Shown: positions 51,258 to 59,677 of the stretch, piece after piece
How positions within the stretch are numbered: position 1 is the first letter of the stretch
How the letters are laid out: every line of letters starts with the position of its first letter
Assembly: GCF_000383855.1 (NCBI RefSeq)
Contig: NZ_KB912877.1
Coordinates: 1,751,285-1,815,284 of the forward strand
DNA length: 64,000 bases
From: Methylobacter marinus A45
GTDB taxonomy: Bacteria; Pseudomonadota; Gammaproteobacteria; Methylococcales; Methylomonadaceae
Direction: 5' to 3'
The notes under the pieces: generated by a model
Told to the model about the DNA's origin: nothing
Databases searched by the model: none
Seen by the model: only the letters and a program-made list of their open reading frames with translations
Made by a program: the position numbers and the translations under genes

Positions 51258-51751
51258 AAACGCTGTTCATTGGCGGCATCAAAAGCGGCAAGTCCCGGCT
51301 GGCCGAAACCTACATACTGGAGCAGGCCGGGGACCTCAAGCCCTACTATCTGGCCACCACCGAGTTTTTCGACGACGAGATGCAGGCGCGCATCGCCGTC
51401 CACAAGCAGCGCCGCCAGGATTTTTTCGATACCCTGGAAGAGCCCGTCAGGCTGTTCGAGGCGCTGAAGGACTGCCGCCGGCCCGTGCTGGTCGAGTGCG
51501 TATCGATGTGGCTCAACAACATGCTGTACCACGGCCATTCCGAAACCGCCATCCTGGACGAGCTGCAGGCAGTGCTGCAAATTCCCTGCGATATGGTCCT
51601 GGTTCACAATGAAGTCGGGCTAGGTATCATTCCCGACAATCCGCTGGCCAGACGCTTTGTAGACCTGTCCGGCAAGGCCTCGCAATTAATCGGGCAGCAT
51701 TGCGACCGGGTGTTTTTTTGCAGCGCGGGCTTAACAATACCGATGAAATAA
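51254..51751 (+). CDS. cobU: Adenosylcobinamide kinase / cobinamide-phosphate guanylyltransferase
   Basis: The 165-residue enzyme phosphorylates adenosylcobinamide and transfers GMP to it. The P-loop is FIGGIKSGKSRLAETY; ATTEFFDDEMQARIAVHKQRR holds the histidine that carries GMP; VLVECVSMWLNNMLYHG and VHNEVGLGIIPDNPLARRFVD follow. The usual VTNEVG tract reads VHNEVG, a mild change. It ends the cob run; mltB is next with a 123-base gap. Confidence 0.95.
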   Translation: MKTLFIGGIKSGKSRLAETYILEQAGDLKPYYLATTEFFDDEMQARIAVHKQRRQDFFDTLEEPVRLFEALKDCRRPVLVECVSMWLNNMLYHGHSETAILDELQAVLQIPCDMVLVHNEVGLGIIPDNPLARRFVDLSGKASQLIGQHCDRVFFCSAGLTIPMK

Positions 51752-51874
51752 CCAATAATAGAAGCCAACAATAATAAGAAATCTCGCCGCCCGCGCGGAA
51801 CGGTTATCCGTATGCCGCCCGGATGTCCTGGTGCTCTTTTTGGGGGGCCGCTAATTAATAAGAAGATAAAAAAT

Positions 51875-52981
51875 ATGTTGGTAACAAATATAACTTATAA
51901 ACGGGTGTTTCAATTAGCTTTAACCCTGCTGCTTGCCGGCTGCGCCACGGATACGGAGAACCGCCGCTCCGATACGCTGGCCGCCGTGATGCCGCAAAAC
52001 AAAGTTCCATCCGCGCCGAAACCGGTCGTCAAAGCCGCGGTCTCGCTGCCGCCGGCTCAATCATTCAGCCAGCCTGTCTCCGTGCCCGCCCCGGCCTACT
52101 CGGCCCGCACACTGACCGGCATTTACGCCCGCTCGCAGCCTGTGCATGACTTTATCCGGCACATGGTGCAAAAGCACGGCTTCTCGGAAACCTATCTGAA
52201 CGGCCTGTTCTCGCAGGCCACGCGCCTGGATTCCGTTATCCGGCTCGAAACCGCGCCGCGAGGCCACGGTCCGGCCAAACCGGGCGTCTGGACGCGCTAT
52301 CGCAGCAAGTTTCTGACCGATCAGCATATCAGCCACGGCGTGCAATTCTGGATCGATAACGCCGATATCATCCAGAAAGCCAGCGCCACCTATGGCGTCG
52401 ATCCCGAATATATTGTCGCGATCATCGGCGTCGAGACCTATTTCGGCCGCAACGTCGGCAAGACCGGCACCTTCAATGCCCTGGCGACATTGGCTTTCGA
52501 TACTCCAAGACGCACCAGATTCTTCACCTCGGAACTGGAGAATTTCCTGCTCATGACGCGCGAGGAAGGCTTCGATCCGCTTGAGCCGGTCGGCTCATGG
52601 GCCGGCGCCATGGGGCTCGGGCAATTCATGCCCAGCAGCTTCCGCAGCCTGGCCGTCGATTTCGACCACGACGGCGTGCGTGATCTATGGAACCAGAAAG
52701 ATGCGATCGGCAGCGTCGCGAATTATTTCTCGCACAGCGGCTGGCAGCGCAGCAAACCGGTTGCCAGGCAGGCCAAGGGCGGCAATGCCAAATCGACGAT
52801 TGCCCTGAGCACTTACCAGGGCAATGAGCACTGGCAGGTTTACCCCAATTTCAAGGTAATCAAGCGTTATAACAACAGCAACAACTACGCCATGGCCGTG
52901 CACCAGCTGGCCCAGGCCATCAAGCAGAGTTACGCGGCCAAGCAAGGTCCGGCGCTGGTGATGGGTCAGGGCGGCAGGTAA
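51875..52981 (+). CDS. mltB: Membrane-bound lytic murein transglycosylase B
   Basis: The 368-residue lipoprotein has a signal peptide with a lipobox (LLLAGC), a proline-rich linker and an SLT_2 domain. The catalytic glutamate is in IIGVETYFGR (about residue 187). GSWAGAMGLGQFMPSSF and the segment LSTYQGNEHWQVYPNFKVIKRYNNSNNYAMAVHQLA are family landmarks. It cleaves glycan strands in the periplasm to 1,6-anhydromuropeptides. ATG 51875 was chosen because it gives the lipoprotein signal; the longer frame to 51812 does not. Confidence 0.94.
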   Translation: MLVTNITYKRVFQLALTLLLAGCATDTENRRSDTLAAVMPQNKVPSAPKPVVKAAVSLPPAQSFSQPVSVPAPAYSARTLTGIYARSQPVHDFIRHMVQKHGFSETYLNGLFSQATRLDSVIRLETAPRGHGPAKPGVWTRYRSKFLTDQHISHGVQFWIDNADIIQKASATYGVDPEYIVAIIGVETYFGRNVGKTGTFNALATLAFDTPRRTRFFTSELENFLLMTREEGFDPLEPVGSWAGAMGLGQFMPSSFRSLAVDFDHDGVRDLWNQKDAIGSVANYFSHSGWQRSKPVARQAKGGNAKSTIALSTYQGNEHWQVYPNFKVIKRYNNSNNYAMAVHQLAQAIKQSYAAKQGPALVMGQGGR

Positions 52982-52992
52982 TGCGTATCCTG

Positions 52993-53018
52993 CGCTTGCC
53001 GGCCGCGGCCGGCAAGCG
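52993..53018. terminator. Perfect 26-base palindrome after mltB
   Basis: CGCTTGCCGGC-CGCG-GCCGGCAAGCG would fold as a strong hairpin 12 bases after the mltB stop. No T-run follows, so termination would need help from Rho or the hairpin acts on RNA stability. Confidence 0.45.
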
Positions 53019-53130
53019 TTACGCGGGCGTTTACCGCAAAATCGCTTTTTAATCGATCGCGGTTCGGTTAGGCTAGCTTCCGATTGGCCGTTCCTGTTTG
53101 CGCATGAACGGCCGCCTCCGGAGCCGGCCC

Positions 53131-54336
53131 ATGTTTTTCAAAGATACCTTAACCCAAGCTTTCGGCGCGATCAGTACCCAGCGCCTGCGCGCCGCGCTGA
53201 TTATCCTGGCCATGAGCATCGGCGTGGCTTCCGTGACCGTGCTGACGGCCCTGGGCGAAAGCGCCCGCCTGTTTATCGTGCGGGAGTTTGAAGCGCTGGG
53301 CACGCATCTGATCATCATCCTGCCCGGGCGTACCGAAACGGTCGGCGGCGCGCCGCCGCTGTTCGGCGAAACGCCCCGGGATCTGACCCTGGGCGATGCC
53401 TATGCCCTGCTCAGGAGCCACTATGTGGCCGCCATCGCCCCGGTAGCGGTCGGTTCGGCGCCGGTTTCAACGGAAGGCCTGGAGCGCGAAACCAATATCC
53501 TCGGCTCGACGCATGAATTGCTGTCCGTCCGCCATCTGACCCTGGCCCAGGGACGCTTCCTGCCGGAAGCCGATCCCGATAAAGCCATGCCGGTCTGCGT
53601 GATCGGCCAGACTATCCGCGAACAGCTGTTCCCCGGCAAGCCCGCGCTCGGGCAGTGGCTGCGCATCAATGACCGCCGGTTCCGCGTCATCGGAATACTG
53701 TCCTCGAAAGGCCAGTCCATCGGCACCGACTTCGACGAAATCGTCATCATCCCGGTCGCCTCCGCGCAGGCGCTGTTCGACACCTACTCGCTGTTTCGGG
53801 TGCTGGTGGAAGCCAAGTCCAAACAGGTCATGCCTCAGGCCATGGAAGACATCACCAACATCATCAAGGCCCGCCACGAAGGCGAGGACGATATCACGCT
53901 GATTACCCAGGACAGCGTCGTCAGCACTTTCGACAAGATACTGACCGCGCTGACTTTGACCGTGACCAGCATTGCCGGCATCAGTCTGGCCGTGGCCGGC
54001 GTGCTGGTCATGAATGTCATGCTGGTGAGCGTGACGCAGCGCACCGCCGAAATCGGCCTGCTGAAAGCCTTGGGCGCAACCCGGCGTCAGCTGCACGGGC
54101 TGTTTCTGGCCGAAGCGGCGATGCTGTCGCTGGCCGGCGCGGTAGTGGGCGTCGTGCTGGGGCAAGTCGCGCTGTGGGGGCTGCAGACCGCCTATCCCGA
54201 TTTCCCGTTCATCCTGCCGGGCTGGGCGCTGTTTGCGGCGCTGGCTGTGTCCTTGCTGACGGGGCTGGTGTTCGGCGTGCTGCCGGCCAGGAAAGCCGCG
54301 CGCCTCGACCCCGTGACCGCCCTGGCGAAGAGGTAG
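53131..54336 (+). CDS. MacB/FtsX-type ABC transporter permease (first)
   Basis: The 401-residue protein has TM1 (LRAALIILAMSIGVASVTVLTA), a MacB-like periplasmic core domain (about residues 50-260), then the FtsX domain of three membrane helices (ISLAVAGVLVMNVMLVSVTQRTAEIGLLKALGATRRQLHGLFLAEA). There is no ATP-binding domain. The start at 53131 has a GGAG Shine-Dalgarno sequence; TTG 53098 is less likely. The second permease follows two bases after its stop, so the two should form a heterodimer. Confidence 0.92.
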   Translation: MFFKDTLTQAFGAISTQRLRAALIILAMSIGVASVTVLTALGESARLFIVREFEALGTHLIIILPGRTETVGGAPPLFGETPRDLTLGDAYALLRSHYVAAIAPVAVGSAPVSTEGLERETNILGSTHELLSVRHLTLAQGRFLPEADPDKAMPVCVIGQTIREQLFPGKPALGQWLRINDRRFRVIGILSSKGQSIGTDFDEIVIIPVASAQALFDTYSLFRVLVEAKSKQVMPQAMEDITNIIKARHEGEDDITLITQDSVVSTFDKILTALTLTVTSIAGISLAVAGVLVMNVMLVSVTQRTAEIGLLKALGATRRQLHGLFLAEAAMLSLAGAVVGVVLGQVALWGLQTAYPDFPFILPGWALFAALAVSLLTGLVFGVLPARKAARLDPVTALAKR

Positions 54337-54338
54337 CC

Positions 54339-55538
54339 ATGCGCGCCGCTGACCTGATCGCCTTGTCCTACCGTACCGTTATCAGCCACAAGCTGCGTTC
54401 GGGCCTGACCGCCCTAGGCCTCATCATCGGCATCGCCGCGGTCGTGATACTGACCTCGATCGGCCGCGGCATCCATGCCTTTGTGCTGACCGAGTTTACC
54501 CAGTTCGGCACCAGCCTGATCGCGGTCGTGCCCGGCAAAACCACGACCTTCGGCATCTCGGGCTCCACGATCAGCACCGTGCGGCCTTTATCGATAGCCG
54601 ATGCCGAAAGCCTGGGCCGGCTGGACCATGTGATTGCCGCCATGCCGACCGTGCAGGGCAACGCCGAAGTCAAAGCAGGCGGCAGGCAGCGGCGCACCAA
54701 TGTCCTGGGCGTCGGCTCGGCCGTGCCGGAGATCTGGAAGATCAACGTCGCCTCGGGCCGATTTCTGCCCGCCGGCGAGGAATCCAATCCGCGCGCCCTG
54801 GCCGTCCTGGGCCATACGCTGGCACTGGAACTGTTCGGCACGGCCAGCCCGCTGGGCCAGCGCATCCGCGTCGGCAGCGACCGCTATCGCGTGATCGGCG
54901 TCATGGAAAGCAAAGGCCAGCTGCTGGGCTTCGACATGGACGATACGCTTTACATCCCGGCCGCCAAGGCGCTGGAGATGTTCAATCGCGAAAGCCTGAT
55001 GGAGATCGATCTGCTCTATGAAAGCGATGCGCCGGTCGCGCGCCTGGAACAGGCCATCAGGAAGCACCTGATCGCCCGGCACGGCAGCGAGGATTTCACG
55101 ATCATCACGCAGAACCAGATGCTGGAAAAGATGGATTCGATTTTAAGCATCCTGACCCTGGCCGTGGCGGCGCTGGGCAGCATTTCATTGCTGGTCGGTT
55201 CGGTCGGCATCCTGACCATCATGACCATCGCGGTATCGGAGCGAATCTCGGAAATCGGCCTGCTGCGCGCCATCGGCGCGGAACGGCGCACGATCTTTCA
55301 GCTGTTTTTATCGGAGGCGCTGGCCCTGAGCGCGACCGGCGGCCTGGTCGGCGTGCTGACCGGCATCGCCACCGTGCGGCTGATCGCGGCGGCCCTGCCG
55401 GCGCTGCCGGTGCAACTGGCCTGGAGCTATATCGCGGCGGCCTTTCTGGTGTCCTTGCTGATCGGCATCGCCGCCGGCGTGGCTCCGGCCATGAAGGCGG
55501 CCCGGCTGGAACCTTTGGAAGCGTTGCGCGCCGAGTGA
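54339..55538 (+). CDS. MacB/FtsX-type ABC transporter permease (second)
   Basis: The 399-residue protein has TM1 (LRSGLTALGLIIGIAAVVILTSIGRG), a MacB-like periplasmic domain and a C-terminal FtsX domain (VGSVGILTIMTIAVSERISEIGLLRAIGAERRTIFQLFLSEA). The conserved SERISEIGLLRAIGA loop contacts an ATPase. No ATPase gene lies beside the pair in this window. The start at 54339 follows an AGGTAG sequence two bases after the previous stop; the open frame upstream to 54174 is inside the first gene. Confidence 0.92.
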   Translation: MRAADLIALSYRTVISHKLRSGLTALGLIIGIAAVVILTSIGRGIHAFVLTEFTQFGTSLIAVVPGKTTTFGISGSTISTVRPLSIADAESLGRLDHVIAAMPTVQGNAEVKAGGRQRRTNVLGVGSAVPEIWKINVASGRFLPAGEESNPRALAVLGHTLALELFGTASPLGQRIRVGSDRYRVIGVMESKGQLLGFDMDDTLYIPAAKALEMFNRESLMEIDLLYESDAPVARLEQAIRKHLIARHGSEDFTIITQNQMLEKMDSILSILTLAVAALGSISLLVGSVGILTIMTIAVSERISEIGLLRAIGAERRTIFQLFLSEALALSATGGLVGVLTGIATVRLIAAALPALPVQLAWSYIAAAFLVSLLIGIAAGVAPAMKAARLEPLEALRAE

Positions 55539-55588
55539 CTGCAACAGGCCCGACCCGGCCCCGTTCCGGCGGGTATTTTCAGGTGGGC

Positions 55589-56227
55589 TCAGCCTTTATC
55601 GTCGGTGACGGGCTTGCTGTTTTTGTCGACCAGCTTTTGTATGACGCTGTCAATCGAGCCCGTTTGCGCAATCTCCTGGTTAAAAGAGGTGCGATAGTTA
55701 GTCACCAGGCTGACGCCGCCGATGATGATGTCGTAAACCTTCCACTCGCCTTGCTTGTTCAACAGCATGCGATAGTTGACGTCAACAGGCTGCTGCCCGG
55801 GCTGACGGACCACCGTTTTTACAATGGTCCTGCCATCGTCCCTGTCATCGGCATAAGGACTGAAAGTCAGGCTCCAATCCTTGTAATCCAGAAAGGCCCG
55901 GGTGTAGGTGCGCACCAATAAAGTCTTGAATTCCTCTATGAAGCGCTGTCTTTGCTCGGGCGTGGCCTGGCGGATATTTTTACCCAAGACCAGCATCGCC
56001 ACTCGGGGCATGTCGGCGAATTCGCTCACGATCCCGTCGACAAACCGGACCGATTTGTCGAAATCCTTTTGATAGGCCGGCTGTTTTAATGTCTGTTTGA
56101 TTTGTTCCGAGCTGTTCTCGATAACCCGCCGGGCCTGTGTGGCATCCTCGGCGGCGGGCGCAGCCGGGGGCAAGGCGAAAAAACTGAAGAAGAGTATCAG
56201 TAGCGACAACGATTGCCTGTGAAACAT
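55589..56227 (-). CDS. mlaC: MlaC-family periplasmic phospholipid-binding protein
   Basis: The 212-residue protein has a signal peptide (LSLLILFFSFFALPPAAPAAE), then the MlaC/Ttg2D domain: MPRVAMLVLGKNIRQATPEQRQRFIEEFKTLLVRTYTRAFLDYKD, VKTVVRQPGQQPVDVNYRMLLNKQGEWKVYDIIIGGVSLVTNYRTSFNQEI. It carries lipids between the outer membrane and the MlaFEDB complex. It is convergent with the permease pair and not beside other mla genes here, so its partner set lies elsewhere. Confidence 0.92.
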   Translation of the reverse strand: MFHRQSLSLLILFFSFFALPPAAPAAEDATQARRVIENSSEQIKQTLKQPAYQKDFDKSVRFVDGIVSEFADMPRVAMLVLGKNIRQATPEQRQRFIEEFKTLLVRTYTRAFLDYKDWSLTFSPYADDRDDGRTIVKTVVRQPGQQPVDVNYRMLLNKQGEWKVYDIIIGGVSLVTNYRTSFNQEIAQTGSIDSVIQKLVDKNSKPVTDDKG

Positions 56228-56509
56228 AGAAAACTCCAGAAAAGATAGTAATGCTGATTAAAATGCCTTGTTTCATGGCCAGATTCCGGACTTGGCCTAA
56301 CCGGCGGACGGGCCGGATTGTGCCTGTAAAAGGTTGGGTTTAAAGCCAGAACGTTTGCCTGGGTCAACCGGCGCCAATCTCATGTCGGTGGACAACCCCG
56401 GCTTATCTTCTACTTTATACCACCAGGATACACATCTGAATGACTAATAGAGTAGAAACCGGCCTGATTCTATCCATGCGGCCGGATAACTGATGTCGCA
56501 CGGTTGCCG

Positions 56510-56566
56510 GTTTGAGTTCATTTATGCCCTATGGGTACTTGTGGGCCATAGGGTATTCGCACTGCA
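56510..56566. repeat. Repeat family E, decayed copy
   Basis: It has TTGAGTTCATTTATGCCCTATGGG, ACTTGTGGGCCATAGGG and TATTCGCAC, the same order as the copy at 3564, but the GTAG head is lost. Confidence 0.55.
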
Positions 56567-56608
56567 TGTTAGTGCCGAAATCCGGCGTTTGCCCTGATAC
56601 CGTAAAAT

Positions 56609-56715
56609 GAACGGACACGTGTGTTCGCCCTTGCTAACGGTTCACCTTTGGCCAGCGGTTCTCCGATAGCCTGTTGTGCACCCGAAACAGGGCGGACACG
56701 TAGGTCCGCCCCTAC
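56609..56715. repeat. Repeat family A copy 8
   Basis: The left palindrome is decayed (ACGGACACGTGTGTTCGCCC) and the right is intact (GGTCCGCCCCTAC). A RAYT 3-prime remnant follows. Confidence 0.85.
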
Positions 56716-56757
56716 AATGCATCCGCACGATACAGGCGACCCCTTTGATTTGTATGA
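56712..56757 (-). pseudogene. Remnant of a RAYT gene 3-prime end
   Basis: Read on the minus strand the frame gives RLYRADAL and a stop in the GTAG head of repeat A copy 8, against DRLYRADSP and the same stop in the intact RAYT at 9180. The rest of the gene is absent. A tandem duplicate lies at about 56880-56924. Confidence 0.6.
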
Positions 56758-56770
56758 AATGATCAGACAC

Positions 56771-56882
56771 GTAGGGGCGAACCTGTGTGTTCGCCCTTGC
56801 CCAACGGTTCACCTTTGGCCAGCGGTTCTCCGATAATTTGTTGTGCACTCGAAACAGGGCGGACAGGTAGGTCCGCCCCTAT
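56771..56882. repeat. Repeat family A copy 9
   Basis: GTAGGGGCGAACCTGTGTGT opens the copy and GGTCCGCCCCTAT closes it. With its RAYT-derived flank it repeats the previous unit at a spacing of about 167 bases. The gap 56228-57071 holds no complete gene. Confidence 0.88.
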
Positions 56883-57071
56883 AATGCATCCGCACGATAC
56901 AGGCGCCCCCTTTGATCTGTATGAGCCGCATTTTATTCCGGTAGTGGCTGAATTGGCTGCGGAATGTCGGTCCGAAGGTTCCCTTACATTTTTTGCGCAA
57001 GTCCTTATTAATGATAAAAACCGATAAAAACGTTATATTCCGGTATTTGGATTATTCATAAGGAGACAATC

Positions 57072-57929
57072 ATGGTGACGACAAAACCTGCAATTGCCTG
57101 GCTCGGCGCCGGGCTGATGGGAAATCCGATGGCCGGCCGGCTGCTGGATGAAGGCTATCCGGTCCGGGTCTGGAACCGCACCCGCGCCAAGGCGGAAACG
57201 CTTTCAAGCCAGGGCGCGGCGATTGCCGACACCCCGGCCGATGCCGTAACCGGCAGCGATATCGTTTTTACCATGCTCAGCGACGCCCAAGCCGTCGAAA
57301 CCGCCCTGGGGGATGTCGCATTGTCGGGCAAGACGCTGGTACAGATGTCGACCATTGGCCCCGGCGAGAACCGGCGCCTGGCCGGCCAGGTCAACGATGC
57401 CGGCGGCGTTTATCTGGAAGCGCCGGTACTCGGCAGCATCCCGGAAGCGCGCTCGGGCAAATTGATCATCATGGCGGGTGGCCCCGAAGCCGCGTTCGCC
57501 GAAGTCAGGCCGATGTTGACCTGCCTGGGGCCGGAGCCGCGCTTGATAGGCTCCGTGGGCCAGGCTTCCGCGCTGAAACTGGCGCTGAATCAGCTGATCG
57601 CATCGCTGACCGTGGCCTTCTCCACCAGCCTGGGATTCGTCGAGGAAAACGGCGTCGACGTCGACAGTTTCATGGAAATCCTGCGCCAAAGCGCCCTTTA
57701 TGCGCCGACCTTCGACAAAAAGCTGGCGAAAATGCAGGAACACGACTACCGCAATCCCAATTTCCCCACCGAGCATCTGATCAAGGACATCGACTTGTTC
57801 AAGCGCGAAGCCCGCGGCCTTGATACCCAGATGCTCGACGTGCTGCTCCAATTGTACAGACGCGCCCAGGCCGGTCATGGACGAGAGGATTATTCCTGCG
57901 TGTACGATGCGGTGACGGGGCGTTGTTGA
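57072..57929 (+). CDS. NAD(P)-dependent beta-hydroxyacid dehydrogenase
   Basis: The 285-residue enzyme has the Rossmann motif AWLGAGLMGNPMAGRLL and the substrate motif VYLEAPVLGSIPEARSGKL. The catalytic lysine is within SALKLALNQLIASLT, and the C-terminal helical domain carries the cofactor-binding segment LIKDIDLF. It belongs with the 3-hydroxyisobutyrate, tartronate semialdehyde and glyoxylate reductases. NADPH is suggested by WNRTRAKAE after strand 2. The precise substrate is uncertain. An AGGAG Shine-Dalgarno sequence precedes ATG 57072. It stands alone. Confidence 0.92.
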   Translation: MVTTKPAIAWLGAGLMGNPMAGRLLDEGYPVRVWNRTRAKAETLSSQGAAIADTPADAVTGSDIVFTMLSDAQAVETALGDVALSGKTLVQMSTIGPGENRRLAGQVNDAGGVYLEAPVLGSIPEARSGKLIIMAGGPEAAFAEVRPMLTCLGPEPRLIGSVGQASALKLALNQLIASLTVAFSTSLGFVEENGVDVDSFMEILRQSALYAPTFDKKLAKMQEHDYRNPNFPTEHLIKDIDLFKREARGLDTQMLDVLLQLYRRAQAGHGREDYSCVYDAVTGRC

Positions 57930-58016
57930 GCCGAAGCTGACAGCTCTTTATGCCGGGTTTCCGCAAAGCTCCAACCCAGCCTACCCGCTCTCGCATCTTT
58001 TCAAGCGGTTCTTCGG

Positions 58017-58775
58017 CTATCCCGGCAGTGCTGATAAAGCCTCCCAGCGCTGCCGGGCGGCGAGGCGGACGTCCTCCTCGCTATCGTCGAGCATTTGTTG
58101 CAGCAGTTCCGGCTTTGCCCGCAGCGCCACTTCGTACCGCACCATCCAGTCATCGTCCTTGCTCATCATCGCCAAATCGTCAACATCCATGCGCTGGGCG
58201 ACGATGCGGCGGATGTCGACTTCCGGGTCATAGGCCATCAGCCCCAGGCTGACGCAAGGGAGGCGCCCTGCCACCGTACGCCGCACCTCATTATCAGGAT
58301 CGGCCGCCAGGCGGAACAAGCGGCCTTCCGGCAAGCGCCTGGCGACATAGACGCGCACCAGATAATCCTGGTCCTCGGCCATCAGCTCCAGCTGTTGCTC
58401 CGGCAATCGGTCGGCCACGGTTATCCTGACTTCCCTGTCCGTGTCGTTGCGCAATTCCGGCAACCATTCCAGCGGCACCCGATAAGCCAATACGCGCCGT
58501 ACCGCTTCGTCAGGATCGGTCAGCAAAGGCCGCAAATCCTGGACCGGCAGATAACGCGCGGCGATCGCGCGCCGTTCCCAAAAGCGGTCCTGACTGTAAT
58601 CGGCGGCACAGGCTGGATTGGCACGGAAAAACCGGTCGATTTGCCGGCCGCTTTCCGCCGCCACGCAGCAATCGCCGGGCTTGCAAGTGCCGGCCACCAG
58701 CAGCGTATCGCGATATTTGCATGAGCTGCAGTCGGCCAACGGGGTCAGATCGGTCTCGGGCCCGGTTTGCCGCAT
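58017..58775 (-). CDS. 4Fe-4S leucine-rich-repeat-variant (LRV) protein
   Basis: The 252-residue protein has an N-terminal cysteine cluster (Cys16, 19, 31, 36, 37, 56: CSSCKYRD, CKPGDCC) that resembles the 4Fe-4S domain of LRV proteins found near nif genes. Seven or more LRV-like helical repeats of about 24 residues follow, for example LLTDPDEAVRRVLAYRVPLEWLPEL and DNEVRRTVAGRLPCVSLGLM. The role is unknown; a link to nitrogen fixation is by context. It follows the flavodoxin gene without a gap (stop and start abut). Confidence 0.88.
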   Translation of the reverse strand: MRQTGPETDLTPLADCSSCKYRDTLLVAGTCKPGDCCVAAESGRQIDRFFRANPACAADYSQDRFWERRAIAARYLPVQDLRPLLTDPDEAVRRVLAYRVPLEWLPELRNDTDREVRITVADRLPEQQLELMAEDQDYLVRVYVARRLPEGRLFRLAADPDNEVRRTVAGRLPCVSLGLMAYDPEVDIRRIVAQRMDVDDLAMMSKDDDWMVRYEVALRAKPELLQQMLDDSEEDVRLAARQRWEALSALPG

Positions 58776-59330
58776 TTAGCTCGCCTCCGCCAGCGCCGGC
58801 AGCAACTGCGGCGTGATTTGCGCCAGCCAGGCCTTGATCCGCTCCTCGGTCAGGAAAGGCTGCGTGCGCTGATCCAGCACCAGGCCGACAAACTGGTTAT
58901 CGATGATCGAATCGGAATGCTCGAACTGATAGCCCTCGGTGCTCCAGGGGCCGATGATGTCGGCGCCGTAGCCGTAAAACACCCGGTAAAGCTGGATCAG
59001 GGAACTGGCGAAGCGCGAGGCGTAGCGTTCCTGATTCCCCAGTCCGAACAAGGCCACGCGTTTGCCGGACAGGTCGACATCATCCAGGTGCGGCACGAAC
59101 TCCTGCCAATTGGGCTCCTGGCAACCGACCGCCAGCCCCGGCAAATCGCCAACGCCATAACTCGGCGTGCCGAGTATCAGGGCGTCGTACTGCAATAACT
59201 CGGCCGGACTGGTACGGTTGATGTTTTTGGGTTTGTCGGCCAGCTCCTCGCCCAATAAGCTAAAAATCTTTTTAGCCACCAGGCGGGTGCTGCCGGTATC
59301 GGTTCCGAAAAAAATGCCGATTTTGCTCAT
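58776..59330 (-). CDS. nifF: Long-chain flavodoxin, NifF-like
   Basis: The 184-residue protein binds FMN: FFGTDTGSTRLVAKKI is the phosphate loop, LILGTPSYGVGDLPG covers the isoalloxazine site, and VALFGLGNQERYASRF precedes the long-chain insert. It ends with ADIIGPWSTEGYQFEHSDSII and FVGLVLDQ. This pattern fits NifF, which donates electrons to nitrogenase iron protein. The LRV gene follows in the same direction. No nitrogenase structural gene lies in the window. Confidence 0.85.
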   Translation of the reverse strand: MSKIGIFFGTDTGSTRLVAKKIFSLLGEELADKPKNINRTSPAELLQYDALILGTPSYGVGDLPGLAVGCQEPNWQEFVPHLDDVDLSGKRVALFGLGNQERYASRFASSLIQLYRVFYGYGADIIGPWSTEGYQFEHSDSIIDNQFVGLVLDQRTQPFLTEERIKAWLAQITPQLLPALAEAS

Positions 59331-59422
59331 AAATTACCTGTATTGAAGATTGCGGGACAAGACGGCATGGCCGTTAATGCGGTACAAGCAAATTCCGCTC
59401 CAGCTTTCGACAATCGATTCTT

Positions 59423-59569
59423 ATGTTGAATATCAATGAGATAGCCTGCCCTTACAGAGAGCCCGCTACAGCCGGGTGCAGACACTGCGACAATCACGGC
59501 AGCCACTGTGGGATTTGCGACATTGGCGCGGAGCACAGGTTTAATAGGCAGGCCGGGTTGGCGCTTTAG
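59423..59569 (+). CDS. Possible 48-residue cysteine-rich protein
   Basis: The frame from ATG 59423 encodes a small protein with five cysteines: ACPYREPATAG, then CRHCDNHGSHCGIC. The Cys-x2-Cys, six residues, Cys-x2-Cys layout would hold zinc or an iron-sulfur centre. It is divergent from nifF. No Shine-Dalgarno sequence is visible and the length is short, so it may be chance. It accounts for part of the 59331-59677 gap. Confidence 0.4.
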   Translation: MLNINEIACPYREPATAGCRHCDNHGSHCGICDIGAEHRFNRQAGLAL

Positions 59570-59626
59570 CGGAAGCCCGGCCTGGATGGCTTCGATGCTG
59601 GGATTGAAAACCTGCCTACGCTTGTT

Positions 59627-59648
59627 GTAGGTGCGAATTCATTCGCAC
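59627..59648 (+). repeat. Repeat family E, minimal copy
   Basis: GTAGGTGCGAATTCATTCGCAC: a GTAG head with a short perfect-stem palindrome. This is the cleanest copy. Confidence 0.75.
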
Positions 59649-59677
59649 TTGTACCACGGAGGGGTATGCGCGCGGCG

